Positions 32,293-41,302 of a stretch of 64,000 nucleotides of DNA are shown piece by piece. Numbering within the stretch: the stretch's first letter is position 1; each line of letters begins with the position of its first letter. Source of the stretch: Caulobacter flavus (lineage in GTDB: Bacteria; Pseudomonadota; Alphaproteobacteria; Caulobacterales; Caulobacteraceae). Position numbers and translations under genes: made by a program. The notes beneath the pieces were generated by a model that saw only the letters and a list, made by a program, of their open reading frames with translations, was not told the origin of the DNA and ran no database searches. The stretch spans positions 2,702,001-2,766,000 of the forward strand of contig NZ_CP026100.1 in the NCBI RefSeq assembly GCF_003722335.1. The letters are read 5' to 3'.

Positions 32293-33771
32293 ATGATCAG
32301 GAACGGCAAGGACATCGCCGACGGCGCGGTGATCGAGACGCAGGTCTGCATCGTCGGGTCCGGCCCGGCCGGCATCACCGCGGCCTGGGAGCTGCAGAAG
32401 GCGGGGGTGAAGGTCACGCTGATCGAAGGCGGGCCCGACAGCCCCGGCAGCGCGCTCGATCCCACCTGGCCGGCCAAGAGCCTGCTCTACGACGGCGTGG
32501 CCGACGGCCAGTTCGCCGAGGCCGAACCCGACTTCCTGATCCGGCCCTACAACAGGGCCGGCGGTCCGTGGGAGCGCGAGCGGATGTTCGGCGGCACCTC
32601 TGCCCACTGGGGCGGGCAGTCGCGGCCGCTGGACCCGATCGACTTCGAGAAGCGTCCCGGTTTCCCCGGCTGGCCGATCACGCGCGAGGAGCTGGATCCC
32701 TACTACGCCCAGGCCGCCGAGCTGTGCGTGCTGCACGGCGACGACTTCCGCCCCGAGACCTGGGCCGAGATCCTGGGCGCCGAGGTGCCCGAGCTTACGG
32801 GCTTCGACACCACGATCTACCAGTACCTGGGCCCCAACTACCTGAAGTTCGCCCAGCGCACCTTCGACGGCGTGACGATCGCCGACAGCGCCGCCGACGT
32901 CATCGTCAACGCCACCCTGCTGCAGATCGACCACGAGCAGGGGCGCGTGTGCGGCCTGCGTGTCGCCAGCATGGACGGGGCCAGCCCGCCGAAGAAGGCG
33001 ACGGAGTTCACCATCAAGGCCGACTACGTCGTCCTGGCCTGCGGCGCGGTCGAGAACGCCCGCCAGTTGCTGCTGTCGGACGTGGGCAACGACCACGACC
33101 AGGTCGGCCGCTATTTCATGTGCCACCCGCTGTCGACCGGCCAGGTCATCAGCGTCGGCGGCGCCTACCTCACCGACGCCCAGACCCGGCTGATGGGCGG
33201 CAAGACCCTGGTGGGCAACCGGCCGGTCACCTGGCAGGACGAGAACGGCGTGCGGGTCTCGGGCCGTTTCTCGCCCTCCGCCGAGGAGCAGAAGCGCCTG
33301 GGCATCGGCAGCTGCTGGTTCTGGTCCAACTACGGCCAGTACTATTTCGAGATGGCGCCCAATCCCGACAGCCGGATCACCCTGGCCGACACGGTCGATC
33401 CGGTGTTCGGCCAGCGCCAGACCCACATCACCTGGCTGCTCAGCGACCGCGACGAGGCCACCTACACCCAGACCACCCAGCTGTTCAAAGCCGCGGTCGA
33501 GGCGCTGGGCGGCGACGTCTACTGCCAGTCCTGGCCCAGCGTGAAGCAGGGGCTGACCGTCAACGGCCATCACATCGGCACCACCCGCATGTCGGCCGAC
33601 CCGCAGGAGGGCGTGGTCGACGCCGACCTCAAGGTGCACGGCCTCGACAACCTCTATATCGCCGGCTCGTCGGTGTTCGCCTCGACCGGGATCTCCAACC
33701 CGACCTTCACGATCGTCACCCTGTCGATCCGCCTGGCCGAACACCTGCGGGGCAAGGTGGGGGCGCCGTAG
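32293..33771 (+). CDS. GMC-type FAD-dependent oxidoreductase
   Basis: This 492-aa flavoprotein is of the glucose-methanol-choline oxidoreductase family. The N-terminal FAD motif is VCIVGSGPAGITAAWELQKA. A conserved GGTSAHWGGQSRPLDPIDFE block and ACGAVENARQLLLS follow. The C-terminal domain has HHIGTTRMSADPQEGVVDAD and SSVFASTGISNPTFTIV, with the His of the catalytic pair. No signal peptide is seen. GGGGAGG five bases before ATG 32293 sets the start. The alcohol substrate is unknown; related proteins oxidise sugars and polyols. Confidence 0.9.
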   Translation: MIRNGKDIADGAVIETQVCIVGSGPAGITAAWELQKAGVKVTLIEGGPDSPGSALDPTWPAKSLLYDGVADGQFAEAEPDFLIRPYNRAGGPWERERMFGGTSAHWGGQSRPLDPIDFEKRPGFPGWPITREELDPYYAQAAELCVLHGDDFRPETWAEILGAEVPELTGFDTTIYQYLGPNYLKFAQRTFDGVTIADSAADVIVNATLLQIDHEQGRVCGLRVASMDGASPPKKATEFTIKADYVVLACGAVENARQLLLSDVGNDHDQVGRYFMCHPLSTGQVISVGGAYLTDAQTRLMGGKTLVGNRPVTWQDENGVRVSGRFSPSAEEQKRLGIGSCWFWSNYGQYYFEMAPNPDSRITLADTVDPVFGQRQTHITWLLSDRDEATYTQTTQLFKAAVEALGGDVYCQSWPSVKQGLTVNGHHIGTTRMSADPQEGVVDADLKVHGLDNLYIAGSSVFASTGISNPTFTIVTLSIRLAEHLRGKVGAP

Positions 33772-33823
33772 CGATCCTTCCTGCGCAGCGAACAGGTTCC
33801 AGGCCCTGGGATGAGGCGATCTC

Positions 33824-34360
33824 CTAGGCGACCGGCGCCTCATGGTGCGCCGACCAAGAGCCGATGTTGAGCATGTAGTCAGCGACGATGACGCCTTGCG
33901 CGACGATCAGGTGTCCCTCTGGATCCGAAGTCGGCCTGATCGAGGTTGCGACGGCGTGTTCTCCCCGAGTGGACGTCCCCATGGCCAAGGCGACGATCTG
34001 GACGGTCTGGCCGTCGGCCTGGATAAGCCTGTCGCCGGGCAAGATATTTTCCGTGCTCAGCAGCCCCCTCGTGGTGAGAAGCTTCTGACGTCGAACGCAG
34101 ATCAGTTCGCGGCCGCCGTCGATTATGCACTGCACGGCCTGGAACGCCGAGTCGGGTCCCGTCCCGTTGGAAAACTGGACGGTGGCGGTTTTCCAGTCCC
34201 GGCCAAGTCCCGCCGCCCAGATCGTGTCACCGACTCGCAAGTCTTCGATGGACTTCGTTTCCGTTGCGCTGATCGCGATCTGGGTTCCGTTCGCCAGCAC
34301 GGCCGCTCTCCCTGGACAATCGAGCAGCCGGCCATCGCCAGTGCCCCCCCTCAGGAGCAT
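33824..34360 (-). CDS. Hint domain-like protein with a degenerate active site
   Basis: This 178-aa protein resembles a Hint (hedgehog/intein) module: LANGTQIAI, then SIEDLRVGDTIWAAG, CIIDGGRELICVRRQ, and KLLTTRGLLSTENILPGDRL. In canonical Hint domains a cysteine stands four residues before the GT of the first motif; here it is valine (AAVLANGTQ). Self-splicing chemistry is therefore unlikely, unless Cys14 (LLDCPG) substitutes. No signal peptide is visible. Related alphaproteobacterial proteins carry lone Hint domains of unknown role. The SD is not clear. Confidence 0.7.
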   Translation of the reverse strand: MLLRGGTGDGRLLDCPGRAAVLANGTQIAISATETKSIEDLRVGDTIWAAGLGRDWKTATVQFSNGTGPDSAFQAVQCIIDGGRELICVRRQKLLTTRGLLSTENILPGDRLIQADGQTVQIVALAMGTSTRGEHAVATSIRPTSDPEGHLIVAQGVIVADYMLNIGSWSAHHEAPVA

Positions 34361-34404
34361 GGAGCAGGTTTTCGTTCTATGTAAAGTTGTGCTGACCGCT
34401 TGGG

Positions 34405-35601
34405 TCAGGTTCCGGGCAGGGTCACGGTAAACACCGAGCCTTCGCCGACCTGGCTCCTTACGGTGATCTCGCCACCCATCTGCCGGGCCAGCCGGCGGGA
34501 GATCGCCAGGCCAAGGCCAGTACCGCCGAAGCGGCTGGCCGCGCCGGGCGCCTGCTCGAAGCGCTCGAAGATCCGCTCCAGCTGGTCGGCGGGAATGCCG
34601 ACGCCGGTGTCGGTGACCGTCATCACCAGCGCGCCGTCGCGCGCGACGATGCGCAGCGACACCTGGCCCAGTTCGGTGAACTTGAGCGCGTTGCCCAGCA
34701 GGTTGACCAGGATCTGGCGCAGACGCGAGGCGTCGCCGCGCACCGTCGGCAGGGCGCCGGCGATCTCGGCCGAGAGGGCGACGTCCTTGGCCAGGGCCCG
34801 CTCGGCGAACAGTTCGACGGCCGAGCGCGCCGCCTCGGGCACGTCGATCGGTTCGTCGTCCAGATCGACGACGCCGGCCTCCAGCCGCGCCAGGTCCAGC
34901 ACGTCGTTGACGATGGTCAGCAGCTTCTCGCCGGCCGACTTGGCCTTGGTGGCCAGCATCCGTTCGCGGTCGGGCAGGTTGGGCGAGGCGGCCAGCAGGC
35001 CGTTGAAGCCGATCACGCTGGTCAGCGGCGTACGCAGCTCGTGGGTCATGTTGGCCAGGAACTCGCTCTTGGCCTCGGTGGCGGCCTGGGCCCGGCGGGT
35101 CAGCAGCTCGTTGCGGGCGTTCAGCAGCCGCAGGTCCATCTCGGTGACGACGATCTGGGCCAGGGCCTTCAGCCGGCGCTTCTCCTCGGCGGTCAGCGGC
35201 GGGCGCGGCCGCTGGTCGATGACGCACAACGCCCCAAGCCGATGGCCGCTTTGCAGCCGCAGCGGCGCGCCGGCGTAGAAGCGGATGTTGGGATCGTCGG
35301 TGACGAAGGGGTTGTCGCGAAAGCGGTCGTCGCCCTCCGGATCCAGCACCTCCATCACCTCGTCGGACTCGATGGTGTAGTGGCAGAAGGCGTCCTCGCG
35401 GGGCGTGCCGCCTGGTTCCAGCCCGACGACCGACTTGATCCACTGACGGTCGGCGTCGATCAGGGTGACGGCTGCGATCGGCGTGTCGAACAGCTCGGCG
35501 GCCAGGGCCGTGATCCGGTCGAAAGCCGCCTCGGGCGGGGTGTCGACCAGGCCGTACTCGTGCAGGGCCGCCAGCCGGGCCGTCTCGTCGCTGGTGAACA
35601 T
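34405..35601 (-). CDS. GAF domain sensor histidine kinase
   Basis: This 398-aa soluble kinase has an N-terminal GAF domain (about 20-160) with AAVTLIDADRQWIKSVVG, FCHYTIESDEVMEV and LGALCVIDQRPR. HisKA follows with ANMTHELRTPLTSVIG, then HATPase_c (NLLGNALKF, DTGVGIP, GGTGLGLAI). There is no receiver and no transmembrane helix. The GAF type (NPF near an early-late CHY block) is common in light or redox sensors, but a bilin-binding cysteine cannot be claimed. AGGAC lies four bases before ATG 35601. No response regulator gene is adjacent. Confidence 0.9.
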   Translation of the reverse strand: MFTSDETARLAALHEYGLVDTPPEAAFDRITALAAELFDTPIAAVTLIDADRQWIKSVVGLEPGGTPREDAFCHYTIESDEVMEVLDPEGDDRFRDNPFVTDDPNIRFYAGAPLRLQSGHRLGALCVIDQRPRPPLTAEEKRRLKALAQIVVTEMDLRLLNARNELLTRRAQAATEAKSEFLANMTHELRTPLTSVIGFNGLLAASPNLPDRERMLATKAKSAGEKLLTIVNDVLDLARLEAGVVDLDDEPIDVPEAARSAVELFAERALAKDVALSAEIAGALPTVRGDASRLRQILVNLLGNALKFTELGQVSLRIVARDGALVMTVTDTGVGIPADQLERIFERFEQAPGAASRFGGTGLGLAISRRLARQMGGEITVRSQVGEGSVFTVTLPGT

Positions 35602-35688
35602 CGGGTCCTGTGATGCTGCCGGCGCGGGGGAGACGCCGAACACCCATTTCACCCGGGGCGGCGCGCTCTGTCGAGTATCGGACCGACC

Positions 35689-36873
35689 TCAGAGATACTT
35701 CATCCACGGCTGGCGGCTGGCCCGCTTGACCGGGCCGAACCAGCGGCAGGCGAACCAGCAGGGAACCGCGACCAGCGCCGCCAGCAGCCAGATCCAGGCC
35801 ACGCCCGGCACGCTCCAGACCTCGCCCTGGTTCGGTCCCAGCGCCACGACGGCCAGAAGCTGCAGCAGGTGCAGGCCGTAGAGGTGGATCAGGTAGAAGA
35901 ACAGCGGCGCGGCGCCCAGCACCGCCAGGGTCGAGACGAGCCGCGCCGGCGCCTTCTCCAGCGCCGCCAGGAGCAGCGCGCCGAGGCCGAGCGTCAGCAG
36001 CAGGAAGTCGGCCGACGGCGGATACTTGGTGACGTTCAGCCAGCTCATGCCGGTGCGGATCGGGCTGGAGCCGGCGACCCACGGCGTGTCGCCATAGCCT
36101 TTCAGGCTACGCAGCAGTACGAGCAGGACCAGGGCCACGGCGCCCGTCAGCAGCAGGCGGTCGCGGCGATCGCGCCAGGCGGCGACGAACCAGGGACCGA
36201 CGCCGTAGCCCAGGGCCGCGACGCCGATCCAGGGCAGCAGCGGGTAGGACGTGCGGACCCGCGCGCCCCAGGGCAGGTCGATGAAGCCCCGGTCATGCAG
36301 GATCGCCCAGATCGCATGGCCCGGCTGGCCCTGGGCTATGCCGATCGGGTCCAGCAGGTTGTGGCCCAGCACGATCACGAGGCCGACCGCGATCAGCGCC
36401 GCGCGCGGCAGGTGGACGAGGGCCGAAAGCGCGATCATCGACAGGCCGATCGCCCAGATCACCTGCAGGTAATAGGTCTTCGGAGTCAGGTCGAAGCTCC
36501 AGGCGAAGCTGACGAAGGTCAGTTCCAGGAACACCAGGAACAGGCCCCGCTTGAACAGGAAGCCTGACGCCGCCTTGGCGATGGCGCGGGGATCGTTCCC
36601 GCCAGCCTTGCGGCCGTAGAGCCAGGCGGCCAGGCCCGTCAGGGCCACGAACACCGGCGCGCACAGGTGCGCCGCCAGGCGGGTGAAGAACAGGGCGGGC
36701 GTCGTCGCCTCCACGTCCATCGGGTCCGAGACCTGGGTATGGATGAAGAAGAACTCCCGCACGTGGTCGACCATCATCAACAGCATCACCAGGCCCCGCA
36801 GGGCGTCGATGGCGGCGATACGGCCGGCGGCGGGCGGGGGCGGGGCGACGGAAACGGCGTTGGTTGACAGCAT
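35689..36873 (-). CDS. DUF1624/heparan-alpha-glucosaminide N-acetyltransferase-like membrane protein
   Basis: This 394-aa protein has about ten transmembrane helices. The signature opening IAAIDALRGLVMLLMMVDHV is typical of the DUF1624/acyltransferase-3-related group. Others are HLCAPVFVALTGLAAWLY, FLFKRGLFLVFLELTFVSFA, YLQVIWAIGLSMIALSAL and YPLLPWIGVAALGYGVG. Members transfer acyl groups across membranes to sugars, but the substrate here is unknown. Start ATG 36873 is likely; another ATG at 36906 would add 11 residues. It diverges from the siderophore-type receptor. Confidence 0.86.
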   Translation of the reverse strand: MLSTNAVSVAPPPPAAGRIAAIDALRGLVMLLMMVDHVREFFFIHTQVSDPMDVEATTPALFFTRLAAHLCAPVFVALTGLAAWLYGRKAGGNDPRAIAKAASGFLFKRGLFLVFLELTFVSFAWSFDLTPKTYYLQVIWAIGLSMIALSALVHLPRAALIAVGLVIVLGHNLLDPIGIAQGQPGHAIWAILHDRGFIDLPWGARVRTSYPLLPWIGVAALGYGVGPWFVAAWRDRRDRLLLTGAVALVLLVLLRSLKGYGDTPWVAGSSPIRTGMSWLNVTKYPPSADFLLLTLGLGALLLAALEKAPARLVSTLAVLGAAPLFFYLIHLYGLHLLQLLAVVALGPNQGEVWSVPGVAWIWLLAALVAVPCWFACRWFGPVKRASRQPWMKYL

Positions 36874-36890
36874 CACCGGGGCGGCATAGC

Positions 36891-36905
36891 TGATATGAAA
36901 TAACA
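36891..36905. promoter_or_regulatory. Possible Fur-like site before TonB siderophore-type receptor
   Basis: TGATATGAAATAACA matches 10 of 14 defined positions of a 7-1-7 Fur box and lies 21 bp before the receptor start. The match is imperfect and the region is the only AT-rich part, so this is tentative. Confidence 0.3.
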
Positions 36906-36925
36906 TTACAAACGGAGTTGCTCTC

Positions 36926-38977
36926 TTGCCCCTGTCGTGGAGCTGCGTCAGCGCATGCCTGCTGGCCCTGTCCGCCGCCGAGCCGCCGGAAGCCGTTCCG
37001 GCCGCCGAGACGGAGCCCCACGCCGTGGGCGAGATCGTCATCCTGGGGCGGCGCGGGGCGGCCCGCGACGTCACCCTGGGCGCTGGCGAGATCACGCAAG
37101 CCACCTCGCCGTCCAGCCGCTCGGTCGAGCGCGACCTGCTCGACGCGGTCGGCGCCGGGCGCCTGGCCGACGCGCTGGAGCTGACCAGCGGCGTCTCCCA
37201 GCAGAACAACCGCGGCGGCTTTCTCGACAACTTCGCCATCCGCGGCTTTCTCGGCACGCCCGACGGCGGGGCCGAGTATTATGTCGACGGCTTCCTGGCC
37301 AACCGGGGTCTCGCGCCGCCCCGCGACCCGGCCACGGCCGAGCGCGTCGAGATCCTGAAAGGCCCGGCCGGCGCCTTGTTCGGCGACATCGACCCGGCCG
37401 GCCGCGTCAACATCGTCTCCAAGACCCCGCAGTTCGTGCGCGGCGGCCACGTGGCCGCCACCGTCGGCTCGTTCGGCCTGCGCCGGGGCGAGCTCGATTT
37501 CACCGGTCCGCTGTCCGACACCCTGGCCGCCCGCCTGGTGGTCGCCGACGAGCGCAGCGACGGCTGGCGCGACCATGTCGACCTGCACCGCCGCGCCGTC
37601 GCCCCGTCCCTGACCTGGCGGGCGACCGAGGCCCTGCGCCTGACCTATGTGGGCGAGTTCACCGTCTTCGACGCGCCCTTCGACCGTGGCGTGCCGGCCG
37701 TGAATGGCGACGCGCTTGCCATCCCGCGCTCGCGCTTCTTCGGCGAGCCGGGCGACGGGACCACGCGCTTCCGCAACGAGCGCCACCAGTTGACCGGCGA
37801 GTACGAGCTTTCGCCCGACTGGCGGCTGACCGCCGGCTTCGCCCGCCGCACCGGCGACATGCACGGTTTCTCCAGCGACCAGTCGCGCCTGGTCGGCCGC
37901 CAGCTGTGGCGCCAGCGCCGCGAGCGCGACTACGCCGTCGAAGACGTCTCGGGCCGCCTCGAGCTCGACGGCCGCGTCGGCGCCCATCACCTGAACGTCG
38001 GCGTGAAGGGCTACACCCTGGAGTACAGCGAGTTCCTGCTGCGCCGGAACCCTACCGCCGACGCACCCCACGCCATTTCGATCGACGCGCCGGCCTATGG
38101 CGGCCAGGCCCTGCCGCTGCTGCCGTTCACCGACAACCGCGAGACCCGCCGTGTCACCACGTTCTACGCCCAGGATCTCTGGCAGGCGACGCAGCGCCTG
38201 AGCCTGCTGGCCGGCGTCCGCGTCGACGACTATCGCCAGACCGTGCGCAACAATCGCACCGGCGCGGTCGGGCGCGGCGAGGGCTCGCCGGTCGACTACC
38301 GCCTGGGCGCCCGCTACCAGCTCACCGACGCCCTGGTCGCTCACGCCAGCTGGGGCCGCTCGTTCCTGCTCAATTCCGGCACCGGCCGCACCGGCCAGGG
38401 CTTCGCGCCGGAGAGGGGCAAGGGCTGGGAGCTGGGCCTCTCCGGCCGCTGGCCGGGTGTCGACCTGGGGATCGCCCTGTTCGACATCGAAAAGCGCAAC
38501 ATCCTGGCCAACGATCCCGTCGACGCCAGCTTCCTGGCGCCGGTCGGCCAACTGACCAGCCGGGGCGTCGAGTTCGACGCCTCGTTCGAGGTCAGCGCCG
38601 TATGGCGCGTGGTGGTCAACTACGCCTGGACCGACGCCAAGGCCGACGACACCGCCTTCGCCTCCGACGCGGTGCTGAACGTGCCCGAGCATTCGGGCGG
38701 CGCCTTCGCGGTCGGAACCTTCGAGCGGTGGAAACTGACCGCCGGCGCCGCGTATGTCGGCGACCGGGCCGGGGCGCTGGACGGTTCGGGCCTGATCCTG
38801 CCGTCCTACTGGAAGGCCAAGGCCGCCGTGGAGTGCGCGCTAACCCCGAAGATCGACCTGCGCCTGGAGGTCGATAACCTCTTCGACGAGCACTACGCCC
38901 AGAGCTCGTACAGCCCCGTCTGGATCTTCCCCGGCGCGCCCCGCACGGTGCGGGCCAGCGTGAAGGCGCGGCTTTAG
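36926..38977 (+). CDS. TonB-dependent siderophore-type receptor
   Basis: This 683-aa outer-membrane receptor has a short signal peptide (CVSACLLALSAAEPPEA) and a TonB-box-like GEIVILG near residue 36. The plug domain has FLDNFAIRGFLGTPDGGAEY, ERVEILKGPAGALFGDIDPA and GRVNIVSKTPQ. A 22-strand barrel follows and ends RTVRASVKARL. The plug motif and length match the ferrichrome/siderophore group. TTG 36926 has GGAG eight bases upstream. It is divergent from the DUF1624 gene and has a palindromic repeat right after its stop. Confidence 0.92.
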   Translation: MPLSWSCVSACLLALSAAEPPEAVPAAETEPHAVGEIVILGRRGAARDVTLGAGEITQATSPSSRSVERDLLDAVGAGRLADALELTSGVSQQNNRGGFLDNFAIRGFLGTPDGGAEYYVDGFLANRGLAPPRDPATAERVEILKGPAGALFGDIDPAGRVNIVSKTPQFVRGGHVAATVGSFGLRRGELDFTGPLSDTLAARLVVADERSDGWRDHVDLHRRAVAPSLTWRATEALRLTYVGEFTVFDAPFDRGVPAVNGDALAIPRSRFFGEPGDGTTRFRNERHQLTGEYELSPDWRLTAGFARRTGDMHGFSSDQSRLVGRQLWRQRRERDYAVEDVSGRLELDGRVGAHHLNVGVKGYTLEYSEFLLRRNPTADAPHAISIDAPAYGGQALPLLPFTDNRETRRVTTFYAQDLWQATQRLSLLAGVRVDDYRQTVRNNRTGAVGRGEGSPVDYRLGARYQLTDALVAHASWGRSFLLNSGTGRTGQGFAPERGKGWELGLSGRWPGVDLGIALFDIEKRNILANDPVDASFLAPVGQLTSRGVEFDASFEVSAVWRVVVNYAWTDAKADDTAFASDAVLNVPEHSGGAFAVGTFERWKLTAGAAYVGDRAGALDGSGLILPSYWKAKAAVECALTPKIDLRLEVDNLFDEHYAQSSYSPVWIFPGAPRTVRASVKARL

Positions 38978-38997
38978 CAGGGCCTATCCAACAGTTC

Positions 38998-39137
38998 GTC
39001 ATCCCGGAAAGCGTGCAGCGCTTATCCGGGACCCAGGGGAACCGGGCGCCGCGGCCGGGGTCGCGCGTTGGAGTGGCCGCCAGTGCGTTGCGACGGCCCT
39101 GGGTCCCGGCTCTCCGCTACGCTGCGGCCGGGATGAC
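38998..39137. repeat. Palindromic repeat, copy B
   Basis: The 140-bp element has the same ends as copy A (GTCATCCCGG / CCGGGATGAC), the same inner arms (GGGACCCAGGGG / CCCTGGGTCCC) and conserved GGCTCTNCGCT. The centre is longer and unrelated. It starts 21 bp after the receptor stop. Confidence 0.8.
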
Positions 39138-39164
39138 GACGAGGGGAGGGCGTGTAGCTGATCC

Positions 39165-40061
39165 TCAGGCCAGCCGATACTCGCTGTCCAGCCCCGGCGC
39201 GCCGTCGCAAGCCACGCGCCCCTCGCGCACCAGCAGCACCAGGTGGGCCAGCATCGACAGGGCCGCGGCCGGGTGCAGGCGCGGATCCACCGCCGCGTAC
39301 AGCACCGGGACCATGGTCTTGATCCGCGCCGGGCCGCCCGCCAGCGCGCCGAGGACCTGCGCCTCTCTCGCGCGGCGGTGGTCGACATAGGCCTGAAGGA
39401 ACGGCGCGACCTCCCGCACCGGCGAGCCGTGGGTCGGCCACAGAGTGTCGAAATCCCGCGCCTGGACCTTGGCCAGGCTGGCGAAGTAGTCGCCCATGTC
39501 GCCGTCCGGCGGGGTGATCACCGTCGTCGACCAGCCCATGACGTGGTCGCCGCTGAACAGGGCGTTCTCTTCCTTCAGCGAAAAGCAGACGTGGTTGGAG
39601 GTGTGGCCCGGCGTGGTGATCGCCTCCAGCGTCCAGCCGGGGCCTTCGAACAGGTCGCCGTCGGCGATCTCGACGTCGGGCCGGAAATGGCCGTCGTCCT
39701 CGGCGTCGAGCTGCACGCCGGTTTCCTCGGAGACCAGCGCCGCCGGCGCCGGCCGGCCCCAGATCCGCGCGCCCGTGCGCTGAGCCAGCGGAGCGGCGAG
39801 GGGAGAGTGGTCGGCATGGTGGTGGGTCACCAGGATGTGGCTGACGGTCTCGCCTTCGATCGCCGCCAGCAGCGCATCGAGATGGGCGGGGATGTCGGGG
39901 CCAGGATCGATCACCGCCACGGTCCCGCGGCCGACGATGTAGGTCCCCGTGCCGGTATAGGTGAACGGCCCCGGATTGTCGGCGATCACCCGCCGGATCA
40001 GCGGCGAGACCTGGTCGCAGCGGCCGTACTCGAACTCGATCTCGCGGACGAAGGGGATCAT
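39165..40061 (-). CDS. Metallo-beta-lactamase fold hydrolase
   Basis: This 298-aa MBL-fold protein has the metal motif THHHADHSPL and further ligands in TPGHTSNHVCF and FSGDHVMGW. Residues YTGTGTYIVGRGTVAVIDPG start the fold. A C-terminal helical region (DHRRAREAQVLGAL) matches the LACTB2/glyoxalase II-like group with a winged-helix tail, which can act on RNA or thioesters. No signal peptide is seen, so a cytosolic place is expected. AGGATGG precedes the ATG. Confidence 0.9.
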   Translation of the reverse strand: MIPFVREIEFEYGRCDQVSPLIRRVIADNPGPFTYTGTGTYIVGRGTVAVIDPGPDIPAHLDALLAAIEGETVSHILVTHHHADHSPLAAPLAQRTGARIWGRPAPAALVSEETGVQLDAEDDGHFRPDVEIADGDLFEGPGWTLEAITTPGHTSNHVCFSLKEENALFSGDHVMGWSTTVITPPDGDMGDYFASLAKVQARDFDTLWPTHGSPVREVAPFLQAYVDHRRAREAQVLGALAGGPARIKTMVPVLYAAVDPRLHPAAALSMLAHLVLLVREGRVACDGAPGLDSEYRLA

Positions 40062-40094
40062 CGAGACCCATCCTGAGCGGCGCCGGTCTTGCGC

Positions 40095-40109
40095 TTAACG
40101 AACCGTAAA
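40095..40109. promoter_or_regulatory. Near-match to a CtrA box
   Basis: TTAA-CGAACCG-TAAA differs by one base from TTAA-N7-TTAA. It lies 18 bp before the small ORF at 40128 and 33 bp from the divergent MBL start. Weak candidate. Confidence 0.3.
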
Positions 40110-40127
40110 CCCTGCGGAGTACGGATC

Positions 40128-40280
40128 ATGGCGGCCGACACGGCGATTTTTGTCTCAAAACGGCTCCAGCGCGCGGCCTTCGCCATCCTGTGTCTCATAG
40201 CGGCGCAGTTCGTGCTGGCCTCGTGCGAACCCGAACCTAGCCCGATGGCCGCCCGCGTGGGCACGCTGGGCGGCTACTAG
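40128..40280 (+). CDS. Small single-span membrane protein (50 aa)
   Basis: The product begins MAADTAIFVSKRLQR, then has one hydrophobic segment (FAILCLIAAQFVLASC) and a short periplasmic tail. LASC resembles a lipobox, so a lipoprotein is possible. GGAG lies nine bases before the ATG. I recognise no family. An in-frame TTG/ATG at 40089 would add 13 residues. Confidence 0.55.
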   Translation: MAADTAIFVSKRLQRAAFAILCLIAAQFVLASCEPEPSPMAARVGTLGGY

Positions 40281-40286
40281 TCGGGA

Positions 40287-40697
40287 CTAGTGCGGCAGGA
40301 CGCCGGAGAGGTCGTAGCCGGCCTCGTAGCCCTGCTTCACCAGCGTCTCGCGATCGGCCGCGCCCGACAGGGCCTGGCCGATCGACCAGGTGACGATCGA
40401 GCGGGTGCCCGAGCGGCAGAAGGCCAGGACCGGACCGCCGGCGGTCTCCACCGCCTCGCGCACCGCGTCCACCTGCTCCTGGGTCGGCCCGCCGCGCACC
40501 GGCACGTGCACGTAGTCGAGGCCCGCGGCCTTGGCCGCCGCCTCGATCTCGGCGCTGGCCGGCTGGCTGGGATCCTCGCCGTCGGGGCGGTTGTTGACGA
40601 TCAGCGCAAAGCCCTCGGCCTTGGCCCGGGCCACGTCCTCGGCGGTGATCTGGGGGCTGACCGACAGGCTGTCGGTCACGCGGCGGAAATCGGTCAT
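40287..40697 (-). CDS. TIGR01244/DUF442 family phosphatase-like protein
   Basis: This 136-aa protein has the fold of dual-specificity phosphatases. DFRRVTDSLSVSPQITAEDV starts the family, FALIVNNRPDGEDPSQP follows, and the P-loop is FCRSGTRS with the catalytic Cys and Arg. In other bacteria the domain accompanies sulfide-oxidising enzymes (Blh), so sulfur transfer or phosphatase activity is possible. No Blh MBL domain is attached here, although an MBL gene is 103 bp away on the same strand side. Confidence 0.88.
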   Translation of the reverse strand: MTDFRRVTDSLSVSPQITAEDVARAKAEGFALIVNNRPDGEDPSQPASAEIEAAAKAAGLDYVHVPVRGGPTQEQVDAVREAVETAGGPVLAFCRSGTRSIVTWSIGQALSGAADRETLVKQGYEAGYDLSGVLPH

Positions 40698-40771
40698 GGG
40701 CGTCGGGCCTCGAAGAACCTCTGTATTGAGGTCCCTCAGATGCGCGGCGCGCGCGGCCAGGGCAAGTCCTA

Positions 40772-41302
40772 CTAGTCCAGGCGACGCGCGCGAATGGCCG
40801 TCTGGCCGTCGATATTGAGGAAGAAGCTGCCCATCGAGGCCTTGCGGATGGCGATCTTCGAGCCCGGCTTGGGCGCGCGGCGCACCGGGTCGCGGCCGAC
40901 CTGATCCCACTTGGCGCCGTCTTCCAGCACGATGGTCCAGCCGCCGGTTCCGTTCTGCCAGGCCTGCTTGGCCACGCCCTCGACGCGGTCGAGCGCGGCG
41001 GGCTTCTCGCCCTTGCCGCCGAACAGGTCGAGCTTGGGCAGGTTGAAGCCGAAGGCCTCGCGCTTGGCGCTCTCCACGCCCTGGCGATCCAGGACCACGA
41101 TGTCGCCGGCCGCGTCGGCCGCCACCAGCTCGCCCGCGGCCTTGTCGTAGCAGGCCAGGCGGGCGGTCGCGTCGGTGATCGCGCGGCAGGCCGTCACCGC
41201 GTCGAGCGCGGTCGGGCTGGCGGCCGACGCGGCCGCGGGCAGGGCGGCGGACGAGAGCGCGGCGGCGGCGAGCAGGGCAAGCAGAGGTTGTGGCGAGCGC
41301 AT
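40772..41302 (-). CDS. Exported hypothetical protein
   Basis: This 176-aa protein has a clear signal peptide (LLALLAAAALSSAALPAAAS). A CRAITDATARLACYDKAAGE motif follows, which is a recurring two-cysteine segment near the start of small alphaproteobacterial periplasmic proteins. The C-terminal half is predicted beta (GGWTIVLEDGAKWDQVG, then IRKASMGSFFLNIDGQTAIR). Function is unknown. Confidence 0.78.
   Translation of the reverse strand: MRSPQPLLALLAAAALSSAALPAAASAASPTALDAVTACRAITDATARLACYDKAAGELVAADAAGDIVVLDRQGVESAKREAFGFNLPKLDLFGGKGEKPAALDRVEGVAKQAWQNGTGGWTIVLEDGAKWDQVGRDPVRRAPKPGSKIAIRKASMGSFFLNIDGQTAIRARRLD

Noticed and set aside
40058-40264. 68-codon minus-strand frame opposite the small membrane protein at 40128
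   Set aside because: It overlaps the MBL gene end and has no SD. The plus-strand frame has a hydrophobic segment and a plausible SD.
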